Shown one piece after another: positions 39,591 through 45,442 of a stretch of DNA of 45,442 nucleotides (the stretch's first letter is position 1; each line of letters opens with the position of its first letter). The position numbers and the translations under genes are program-made. Source of the DNA: Longimicrobium sp. (lineage in GTDB: Bacteria > Gemmatimonadota > Gemmatimonadetes > Longimicrobiales > Longimicrobiaceae); NCBI GenBank assembly GCA_036389135.1, contig DASVQP010000089.1:1-45442 (forward strand), given 5' to 3'. A model generated the notes under the pieces. The model saw only the letters and a program-made list of their open reading frames with translations, had not been told where the DNA came from and ran no database searches.

Positions 39591-40136
39591 TCAGCGGCTC
39601 GCGTACACCTTCGTGTTGCCGCCACGGTCAAAGGAGATCACGTCGTAGCGGTCCTTGTAGGGCCCTTCCATCCCGGGCGAGCCCATCGGCATGCCGGGGA
39701 CGGCGACGCCCGCGATCTGGGGCTTGTCGCGCAGCACGCGCTGGATGATCTCGGCGGGGACGTGGCCCTCGAAGACGTAACCGCCCACCTTTGCGGTGTG
39801 GCACGATGCAAGGCCGGCGGGGACGCCCCACTCCGCCTTGATCGGCTCCACCTGCTCCACGTCGTGCACCTCCACCGTGTAGCCGTTCGCCTTCAGGTGG
39901 TCCACCCACTTCGCGCAGCAGCCGCACGTCGGCGTCTTGTAGACGACGGCGAGGAGGGCGGATGCAGCGGCGGCGGAGCCCGGCGCGCGGGCCGTTCCCT
40001 CGGCGTGCGCGCCGGAGGCGTGCACCGAGGCGGGGGACTGCGCGGGCGCGGCATCCGCGCTGGGAGCCTCGCCGGAGGGGCGGGCGCAGGCGGCGGTCAG
40101 GGCGAGGATCAGGGTCGCGCGGAGGGCGTGGTTCAT
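39591..40136 (-). CDS. DUF411 metal-binding lipoprotein, 181 aa
   Basis: Lipoprotein signal with LTAAC at ~13-17. After an Ala/Ser/Pro-rich linker, residues ~60-181 match DUF411: YKTPTCGCCAKWVDHLK with a CxCC metal-binding motif, then ASCHTAKVGGYVFEGHVP and AVPGMPMGSPGME. Family members are periplasmic and often lie near copper genes, so copper handling is likely. It is near, but divergent from, the copper-dependent tyrosinase locus. Its stop is adjacent to repeat sequence. Confidence 0.9.
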   Translation of the reverse strand: MNHALRATLILALTAACARPSGEAPSADAAPAQSPASVHASGAHAEGTARAPGSAAAASALLAVVYKTPTCGCCAKWVDHLKANGYTVEVHDVEQVEPIKAEWGVPAGLASCHTAKVGGYVFEGHVPAEIIQRVLRDKPQIAGVAVPGMPMGSPGMEGPYKDRYDVISFDRGGNTKVYASR

Positions 40137-40261
40137 CGGTGGCTCGCGGATGGGGGTTGCCGGGCGCCGGCGGACGATCGTTCCGGCGCCCCTGTACCCG
40201 CGAGGGGGGGCGTGTGGTCCCTGGACGCGCGAAATCTCGGAGGTCGAGGTGGGGGAGAGGG

Positions 40262-40290
40262 CGGGCGTGATGAATCACGCCCCTACGATG
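40262..40290. repeat. GGGCG...CGCCC palindrome
   Basis: GCGTGATGAATCACGC followed by CCCTAC, the same unit as at 16918-16970 and 43640-43790. It sits just before the kinase promoter. Confidence 0.7.
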
Positions 40291-40298
40291 CCCCCCGC

Positions 40299-40327
40299 TT
40301 GACACACCCCCCGGCGCGGCGGATCAT
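40299..40327 (+). promoter_or_regulatory. sigma-70 promoter of the histidine kinase gene
   Basis: TTGACA, 17 bp, GATCAT, ending about 44 bp before the kinase ATG. The -35 box is perfect and the -10 matches four of six bases. Confidence 0.55.
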
Positions 40328-40370
40328 TCGCAGCCGGTTCGTGCCGTCTCCTTCCCTCGCGCCCCGCCGA

Positions 40371-42050
40371 ATGGTCCGCCAGAAACGCTTTACCACGGGG
40401 ACCATTCCGGACACGCGGCAGCTCCTGTCGTGGGTGTACGTCGCGCGGATGACGCTGGCGGCGGCCATCTTCGTGGCGGCGGCGTGGGCCTGGCGCGACG
40501 CTCCGCCGGGGACGACGCTCACGGCCACGCTCCTCTTCGTGACTGCGCTGCTCGTCACCTTCCCATCGTTCTGGCACACGCACCTGGCCGGCCGCACGCC
40601 CGGCCGCGCGTACCTGTACGGGCAGGTGGTGTTCGACGTGTGCATGGTCGCCGTCGTCGTGCACCTGACCGGTGGCAAGGACAGCAGCTTCGCGCCGCTG
40701 TACGTGCTGGCGATCTTTGCCGGGGCCGTCCTCCTCCCCATCGTGGGGGGGATGCTGATCGCGGTGCTGGCGTGCGTGCTGTACTTCGCGGACGTGGTGT
40801 GGAGCGCACACGAGCTGGACGCAGCCGTCTTCCTCCAGATCGTGATCTTTGGCGCGGTGGCGCTGGTCACCGGCTACCTGGGCGACCGGCTGCGCCGCAC
40901 CGGGGTGGCGCTCGGCGAGGTGGAGACGGAGCTGCGGCTGCTGCGGCTGGACACCGCCGACATCCTGGCCAGCATCCTCACCGGCATCCTGACCGTAAAC
41001 GGATACGGGCGGCTGGTGTACATGAACCCCACCGCCGCCGAGCTCCTCGACCTCGACCCGCGCGAGCTGCAGGGCCAGCCGGTGATCGCCGCGCTCGACG
41101 CGGCCGCGCCGGGGCTCGGCACCATCATCGAGACCTCCGTCCGCGAGAACGCGGGGGTGCGGCGCTCGCAGACGGGGGAGGGGAGGGACGGGATGGTGCT
41201 GGGGGTGAGCACTACGGTCGTGGAGCGCCCGGAGCCCGAACCCCCCTCGGTGACGGCGATCTTCCAGGACATCACCGGGAGCCGGCGGCTGGAGGCGCTC
41301 CGCCGCCGCGCCGAGCGACTGGAGGCGGTGGCCGAGCTGAGCGCCTCGCTGGCGCACGAGATCAAGAACCCGCTCGCCTCCATCCGCAGCGCCACCGAGC
41401 AGCTCGCCGGCGACGGAATCGACCGCGAAGATCGCAGCGTGCTGAGCAACCTGGTGACGCGCGAGTCGGACCGGCTGAGCCGCCTGCTGACGGAGTTCAT
41501 CGACTTCGCGCGCGTGAAGCTCCGCGCCTCTGCCCCCGTGCGCGCGGGGACGATCGTGAGCCACGCGGTGGAGCTGGTGCGCGCCCACCCCGACGCATCG
41601 GGGCGCGCCATCCGGTTGGAGTGCACCGCCGAAGCCACCACCGCCGAGGTGCTGGGCGACGAGGACCTCCTCCACCGCGCCTTTCTCAACCTGGTGCTGA
41701 ACGCCGCGCAGTGGGCGGGCCCAGGCGGCAAGGTGGAGGTGGAGGCCGACGTGATCCAATCCGACCTCCTCTCCGCGGCGATGAGCAGCACGCGGGCCCT
41801 GCGCGTGCGCGTGACCGACACCGGCCCAGGCGTCCCGCCGGACGAGGTGGAGCACGTCTTCGACCCGTTCTTCACCCTGCGCCCCGGCGGCACGGGCCTG
41901 GGCCTCGCCCTGGTGCAGCGCGCCGCGGAGGCCCACGGCGGCGCCGTCTTCGTGGACGAGCCCCGCGGCGACGGCTGGGGCGCGACGTTTACGCTCTATC
42001 TTCCGGCGCTGGACGGGGAGGGAACGGAAGTGCCAAGTGCTGAGTCCTGA
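40371..42050 (+). CDS. PilS-like membrane sensor histidine kinase, 559 aa
   Basis: About six membrane spans in residues ~18-175, then a PAS domain (~200-320, DILASILTGILTVNGYGRLV), a HisKA domain with the phospho-His in LAHEIKNPLASI, and a HATPase domain with N, G1 and G2 boxes (NLVLNAAQWA, DTGPGVPP, GGTGLGLALV). This layout is that of PilS/NtrB-type kinases that phosphorylate a sigma-54 response regulator, the gene that follows. The final residues (VPSAES) and the stop come from an inserted repeat, so the tail has been altered. Confidence 0.92.
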   Translation: MVRQKRFTTGTIPDTRQLLSWVYVARMTLAAAIFVAAAWAWRDAPPGTTLTATLLFVTALLVTFPSFWHTHLAGRTPGRAYLYGQVVFDVCMVAVVVHLTGGKDSSFAPLYVLAIFAGAVLLPIVGGMLIAVLACVLYFADVVWSAHELDAAVFLQIVIFGAVALVTGYLGDRLRRTGVALGEVETELRLLRLDTADILASILTGILTVNGYGRLVYMNPTAAELLDLDPRELQGQPVIAALDAAAPGLGTIIETSVRENAGVRRSQTGEGRDGMVLGVSTTVVERPEPEPPSVTAIFQDITGSRRLEALRRRAERLEAVAELSASLAHEIKNPLASIRSATEQLAGDGIDREDRSVLSNLVTRESDRLSRLLTEFIDFARVKLRASAPVRAGTIVSHAVELVRAHPDASGRAIRLECTAEATTAEVLGDEDLLHRAFLNLVLNAAQWAGPGGKVEVEADVIQSDLLSAAMSSTRALRVRVTDTGPGVPPDEVEHVFDPFFTLRPGGTGLGLALVQRAAEAHGGAVFVDEPRGDGWGATFTLYLPALDGEGTEVPSAES

Positions 42051-42129
42051 GTCCTAAGTGGAACGCACTCACGCACCAACACACTAACGCACCTTCTGTT
42101 CAGCACCTAGCACTCAGCACTTAGGACTT
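42028..42129. repeat. AAGTGC/GCACTT repeat element, copy 2
   Basis: AAGTGCTGAGTCCTGAGTCC on the left faces AGCACTCAGCACTTAGGACT on the right, with GCACTCACGCACC units in between. It supplies the last kinase codons and stop, and ends 7 bp before the response-regulator ATG. Confidence 0.85.
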
Positions 42130-42136
42130 CCCCACT

Positions 42137-43507
42137 ATGTCCGACGCCACGAAAATCCTCGTCATCGACGACGAAACGGCCATCCTCGACACCCTCCGCA
42201 TCCTCCTGCGCCGGGAGGGCTTCCAGGTGGAGACCGCCGTGGGGGGGCAGCAGGGGGTGGCCCGGATGGAGGAGCTGCGCCCGGACGTGGTGCTCAGCGA
42301 CGTGCGGATGCCCAACGTGGGCGGGCTTGAGGTGCTGCTGGCCGCGAAGGAGCTGGACCCGTCGCTTCCGGTGATCCTGATGACGGCGCAGGCGTCGCTC
42401 CAGACGGCGATCCGCGCGGTAAACGAGGGGGCGTTCTACTACATCCAGAAGCCCTTCGCCAACGACGAGATGGTCGCCATCTGCCGGCGGGCGGCGGAGA
42501 GCCGGCAGCTCAAGCGCGAGAACCAGGCGCTCAAGACCGAGATCCGCCGCCGCGACCGGGGCGACTCCGCGCGCCCCATCGGCCGCAGCAAGCGCTTTCT
42601 GGACGTGCTCAAGACGGCCGAGACCGCCGCCCCCACCGACTCCACCATCCTCGTGACGGGGGAGAGCGGCGCGGGCAAGGAGGTGATCGCCAAGTACATC
42701 CACGAGATCTCCGGGCGCTCGGACGGGCCGTTCGTCTCCATCAACTGCGGCGCCCTCCCCGAAAGCCTGCTGGAGAGCGAGCTCTTTGGCCACACCAAGG
42801 GCTCCTTCACCGGCGCGCACCGCGACAAGCAGGGCCTCTTCGTCGCGGCCAAGGGCGGCACGTTCTTCATGGACGAGGTGGGCGAGATGTCGCCCGCCAC
42901 GCAGGTCAAGCTCCTGCGCGTCCTGCAGGAGCGCGAGGTGATCCCCGTCGGCGCGACCGAGGCGGTGCCGGTGGACGTCCGCATCGTGGCCGCTACCAAT
43001 CGCGACCTGGAGGAGGAGATTCGCCGCGGCGGCTTCCGCAGCGACCTGTACTACCGCCTCAACGTCATCACCGTCCACCTCCCCCCGCTGCGCGACCGCG
43101 GCGAGGACGTGCCGCTCCTCGCCTCCTTCTTCCTGGAGCGGTTCGCGGGCGGGAGGGGGAAGGAGACGCCGCGGCTTTCGCAGGAGGCGGTCAACGCGCT
43201 GGCGTCGTACGACTGGCCGGGCAACGTCCGCGAGCTGGAGAATGCCCTGGAGCGCGCCGCCGTCCTCACCGCCGACGGCGAGATCCAGGTGTCCACGCTC
43301 CCCACGCGCATCACGGAGCGCGCCCCGCAGCCCCTCGTCTCCGCCGCCCTGCCGCCCAACCCGACGCTGGAGATCATCGAGCGCGCCTACATCCACTGGG
43401 TCCTCCACTCCGAGAGCGGCAACAAGACGCGCGCCGCCGAGGTGCTGGGGATCGATCCGTCGACGCTCTACCGGAAGCTGCTGCGGTACGGGATGGATGC
43501 GGGGTGA
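42137..43507 (+). CDS. PilR/NtrC-like sigma-54 response regulator, 456 aa
   Basis: Receiver domain with acidic pocket DD (11-12) and phospho-Asp55 in VVLSDVRMP. A AAA+ domain follows with Walker A GESGAGKE, the sigma-54 contact loop at 222-227 reading GSFTGA instead of GAFTGA, and Walker B FFMDEVGE. The C-terminal Fis-type HTH is NKTRAAEVLGIDPSTLYRKL. Phosphorylated by the adjacent kinase, it would activate sigma-54 promoters. No pilin or other obvious target lies in the window. Separation from the kinase by a repeat raises the question of whether they are still co-transcribed. Confidence 0.93.
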   Translation: MSDATKILVIDDETAILDTLRILLRREGFQVETAVGGQQGVARMEELRPDVVLSDVRMPNVGGLEVLLAAKELDPSLPVILMTAQASLQTAIRAVNEGAFYYIQKPFANDEMVAICRRAAESRQLKRENQALKTEIRRRDRGDSARPIGRSKRFLDVLKTAETAAPTDSTILVTGESGAGKEVIAKYIHEISGRSDGPFVSINCGALPESLLESELFGHTKGSFTGAHRDKQGLFVAAKGGTFFMDEVGEMSPATQVKLLRVLQEREVIPVGATEAVPVDVRIVAATNRDLEEEIRRGGFRSDLYYRLNVITVHLPPLRDRGEDVPLLASFFLERFAGGRGKETPRLSQEAVNALASYDWPGNVRELENALERAAVLTADGEIQVSTLPTRITERAPQPLVSAALPPNPTLEIIERAYIHWVLHSESGNKTRAAEVLGIDPSTLYRKLLRYGMDAG

Positions 43508-43543
43508 GGGGCGCCCGAGCCCCCTCCCCGCTCGTTCCTCGCT

Positions 43544-43574
43544 GCCCCTCCCCCAAAACTGCTGGGGGAGGGGC
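43544..43574 (+). terminator. CCCCTCCCCC hairpin repeat after the response regulator
   Basis: Stem CCCCTCCCCC / GGGGGAGGGG with an AAAACTGCT loop, followed by GTTTAGCATGT. Partner of the hairpin at 28614-28645. Confidence 0.65.
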
Positions 43575-43607
43575 GTTTAGCATGTATCTGCGCGGGTCGC
43601 ACGGATC

Positions 43608-43795
43608 GTCGCGAGGGGCGGGCACGGGCAGCCACGCGGGGCGGCCCCTACAGAATTCAGGGTGGATGGCGGAGGTCTAGGTGGGGGTAAGGGTGGGCAG
43701 ACACGCAGGTCTGCCCCTAAGGAAATCGTGCGAGGGGCGAGGGTCGAGGAAGGCGGCCGGTGGGCGCGATAAATCGCGCCCCTACGGATCTGTGC
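43608..43795. repeat. cluster of three palindromic units
   Basis: Three successive units of the same build: GGGCAGCCACGCGGGGCGGCC with CCCTAC, GGGCAGACACGCAGGTCTGCCC, and GGGCGCGATAAATCGCGCCC with CCTAC. I see nothing coding in 43508-43958, apart from these and the hairpin before them. Confidence 0.75.
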
Positions 43796-43958
43796 AGCCC
43801 GCGCCGCAGTTCTCCCCCTCACCCGCCCTGCGCCCCCGCCCCGGTACAGAACCTGCCGAGCCCCCTCCGCTTCCGGTGGCAACGTCCCCCGCACGAAGGT
43901 GGCGCACATGACTGTTCCGGTGCTGGCCGGCGCGTCCTGGCGAGGAGCGTAGGCCGCG

Positions 43959-44498
43959 GTGCGGTTGCTCGTGATCGTGCCCGTCGGCGGTGCGGACGAG
44001 GGGCTGCTGCAGGCGCTCGCCGACGACCTGGGGCCGCGGCTGGGGCTGGAGTGCGCGGTCGGCGCGGGGCTCCCGCTGGAGGAGGAGTGGTGGGACGGCG
44101 ACCGTTGCCGCTACCTCTCGGGACCTATCGTCGATGCGCTGCTGGAGCGCGCGGACCGATCGGGACGCGACCCGCGCGAGTGCTGGTGGCTCGGCGTGGC
44201 CGAGGCGGGGCTGTGCGCACCGGAGTACGACGTCGTCTTCGGCGAGGCGACGATGGACGGGCCCTGCGCGGTGGTGGGGCTCGCGTCGCTGCGCGTACCC
44301 TGCGCCGACGGCACCTCCGCTCTCTGGCCGCGCCTGGTCACCTCGTCCGTTCACGAGCTGGGACACCTGGCGGGTGCCGAGCACTGCGCGAATCCGCGGT
44401 GTGTAATGTACCCCTCGCGCGACATCGCGGACACGGATGGGAAGGGGAACTCCTTCTGCGGAGCGTGCTTCCAGTGGGACGCCGCACGTGGAGCTTGA
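43959..44498 (+). CDS. archaemetzincin-family zinc protease, 179 aa
   Basis: Zinc-binding motif HELGHLAGAEH (His132, His136, His142, with catalytic Glu133), followed by the Cys pattern CANPRCVM and SFCGACF. This is the archaemetzincin signature, which has a structural second zinc. Length matches the family. Physiological substrates are unknown. No signal peptide, so cytoplasmic. A GAGGAG lies ~12 bases before the GTG start. Confidence 0.9.
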   Translation: MRLLVIVPVGGADEGLLQALADDLGPRLGLECAVGAGLPLEEEWWDGDRCRYLSGPIVDALLERADRSGRDPRECWWLGVAEAGLCAPEYDVVFGEATMDGPCAVVGLASLRVPCADGTSALWPRLVTSSVHELGHLAGAEHCANPRCVMYPSRDIADTDGKGNSFCGACFQWDAARGA

Positions 44499-44574
44499 TC
44501 CCCGGGCGTCGCGAGTATACTTTGTAAAGAGCATCCCTCCCCGCATCTCCCAGTCGTCCCATACCGGCTCATTC

Positions 44575-44937
44575 ATGAACCACGAGTCACCCCGGTCGCT
44601 GCGGCGCGCGTACCTGGATTGGGTCGAAGAGCAGGTCGAGAATTTCAAGGACGAGATCCCGCGCTCCGAGCTCCTGAGGATCGCCGACGAGGTGGTGCGC
44701 GAGCTCCGGATGACGGACTCGGGGCAGTACCAGCTCACCGAGCTCCTCATCTGCCACGCGATGGACAAGCGGATCGCGCGCTCGCTCAAGCTCCCGGGGT
44801 ACCGCTCCTGGAGCGCCCAGCGCCTCGCCGCCCTCAACGCGCCGCTCTTCCCGCCCGACCTGTCGCCGCCGCCGCCCCCGCGCCCGGCGCCAGCGCCGAT
44901 CCCTGCGGTGAAGGCTCCCCTGGCCTGTGTCGGTTGA
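44575..44937 (+). CDS. hypothetical protein with proline-rich tail, 120 aa
   Basis: Residues ~8-90 are a helical, charged domain (EEQVENFKDEIPRSELLRIA and beyond). Residues ~93-115 are Pro/Ala-rich and disordered. I do not know the family. ATG 44575 is taken because earlier in-frame residues overlap the archaemetzincin gene. A perfect 12-bp hairpin lies 32 bp beyond the stop. Confidence 0.65.
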   Translation: MNHESPRSLRRAYLDWVEEQVENFKDEIPRSELLRIADEVVRELRMTDSGQYQLTELLICHAMDKRIARSLKLPGYRSWSAQRLAALNAPLFPPDLSPPPPPRPAPAPIPAVKAPLACVG

Positions 44938-44969
44938 ACACGTGCGCTGATCACAAACGGCTACACCAG

Positions 44970-44997
44970 ACGGCGCGAGCACGGTTGCTCGCGCCGT
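44970..44997 (+). terminator. perfect 12-bp hairpin
   Basis: Stem ACGGCGCGAGCA / TGCTCGCGCCGT with loop CGGT. No strong T-tract follows, so terminator function is likely but unproven. Confidence 0.5.
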
Positions 44998-45110
44998 AAG
45001 TCGTTGTACCTCTTGTGCTTGGGATGGCGCCCGTTCACGGTATGCGCCGTGCACGGGCACGGGGATGCCGCGCCATCTACAGCGGCGGTCCTTTAGCGTG
45101 AGCTATTCCG

Positions 45111-45290
45111 ATGATCGATCAACGTACGTCCCGCGCCGACCTCCCCGCCGAAGCTCGGGAGATCGTGGGGATCGTGGTGCAGGGAGTCCCGTCCCTGCCC
45201 GTGCGCCCCCATCTCGCGTTCATGTGGGGCCCCGAAGCGGCTCCGGTTCCATCCATCGCCTTCGGGCGCGAGCGCAACCGGGCGGCGTAG
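45111..45290 (+). CDS. small hypothetical protein, 59 aa
   Basis: A complete short frame from ATG to TAG with protein-like composition (DLPAEAREIVGIVVQGVPSL). It has no family I know. It ends directly before the last CACAGAG repeat. Coding is plausible but not proved; there is no strong ribosome-binding site. Confidence 0.4.
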   Translation: MIDQRTSRADLPAEAREIVGIVVQGVPSLPVRPHLAFMWGPEAAPVPSIAFGRERNRAA

Positions 45291-45295
45291 ACAAA

Positions 45296-45382
45296 GCATC
45301 ACACAGAGGGCACAAAGAGGAACGGAAAGGCTCAGCGACAAGCCTTTCCGTTCCTCTTTTCGTGCCCTCTGTGTCTCTGTGG
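45296..45382. repeat. CACAGAG palindromic repeat, copy 4 (near-perfect hairpin)
   Basis: Outer arms CACACAGAGGGCAC and GTGCCCTCTGTGTC. The inner stem AAGAGGAACGGAAAGGCT pairs perfectly with AGCCTTTCCGTTCCTCTT over 18 bp, with an 8-base centre. It is the strongest hairpin in the window and would act as a transcription terminator. Confidence 0.85.
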
Positions 45383-45442
45383 TGCGCCGTGCAAAGGCGG
45401 CGTGTTCTTGCGGGTGAAAGTCCCGCCGGAGGAGTTGACGGT
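45382..45442 (+). mobile_element. 5' end of a probable group II intron (cut by the window edge)
   Basis: Starts GTGCGCCGTGCAAAGGCGG, of the GUGYG type that begins group II introns. It continues with GCGGGTGAAAGTCCCGC, the GGGTGAAAGTCCC helix found near the 5' end of many bacterial group II introns. It lies immediately behind a strong hairpin, the known target preference of class C introns. The reverse transcriptase would be beyond the window. Confidence 0.65.

Noticed and set aside
45093-45341. 82-residue minus-strand frame
   Set aside because: It starts in the palindromic repeat and its sequence is non-protein-like; the plus-strand 59-aa frame is more plausible.
1-45442. tRNA or rRNA genes
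   Set aside because: I looked for T-loop and anticodon-arm patterns and found none that fold convincingly; a tRNAscan or Infernal run would settle it.

Overview
The window is a GC-rich bacterial chromosome segment with tightly packed genes on both strands. The gene mix fits a soil-type Gemmatimonadota (Longimicrobium-like) or a similar deep-branching Gram-negative lineage: PilS/PilR-type sigma-54 signalling, lipoproteins, archaemetzincin, orphan MbtH, many short hydrophilic proteins, and several families of intergenic palindromic repeats. That assignment is inference from gene content and composition; no rRNA or tRNA is visible to confirm it.

Layout. 1-1140 is a lower-GC stretch with weakly supported, possibly decayed genes. 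1215-4639 holds a gamma-glutamylcyclotransferase-like protein, a sigma-54 activator without a receiver domain, a 248-bp long inverted repeat and an amidohydrolase. 4820-12197 is a compact six-gene minus-strand operon: glycine-zipper protein, HExxH metalloprotease, orphan 529-aa protein, alpha-oxoamine-synthase-like PLP protein, peptidoglycan-binding N-acetylmuramidase, and a GIY-YIG-like protein. The last two share an unnamed domain. This operon is the best candidate for an undescribed system. 12502-20953 carries a secreted lipase, an MbtH-like protein, a membrane-anchored FAD oxidoreductase with a novel C-terminal half, a DUF488 protein, a quinone oxidoreductase, a two-domain VOC dioxygenase and a DUF3124 lipoprotein. 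21057-27766 has a rhomboid protease, a zinc-ribbon protein, a cold-shock protein with a long leader, a membrane/coiled-coil protein flanked by 25-bp direct repeats, and thrS. 28031-32426 has an NlpC/P60 hydrolase, a PIN-domain toxin-antitoxin pair and a GH3 (NagZ-like) lipoprotein.

32607-39288 is a second notable locus: a strong sigma-70 promoter, then a tyrosinase, a LodA/GoxA-like oxidase, a small beta-rich protein and a LodB-like flavoprotein. In known systems LodB-type flavoproteins are needed to build the cysteine tryptophylquinone of LodA-type oxidases, so the four genes probably form one oxidase-plus-maturation unit. The flavoprotein reading frame is broken by an apparent single-base loss. 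39591-43507 holds a DUF411 lipoprotein and a PilS/PilR-like two-component pair. 43959-45290 has archaemetzincin and small proteins. The last ~60 bases look like the 5' end of a group II intron inserted directly behind a palindromic hairpin.

Intergenic spaces are dominated by at least five dispersed repeat families (CACAGAG palindromes, GCACTCAC/AAGTGC repeats, GGGGCG...CGCCCC palindromes, CCCCTCCCCC hairpins, and a TCATCCTGA element). Several abut or supply stop codons. Sigma-70-like promoters with 17-bp spacers are visible upstream of the cold-shock, VOC, NlpC/P60, histidine kinase and tyrosinase genes.
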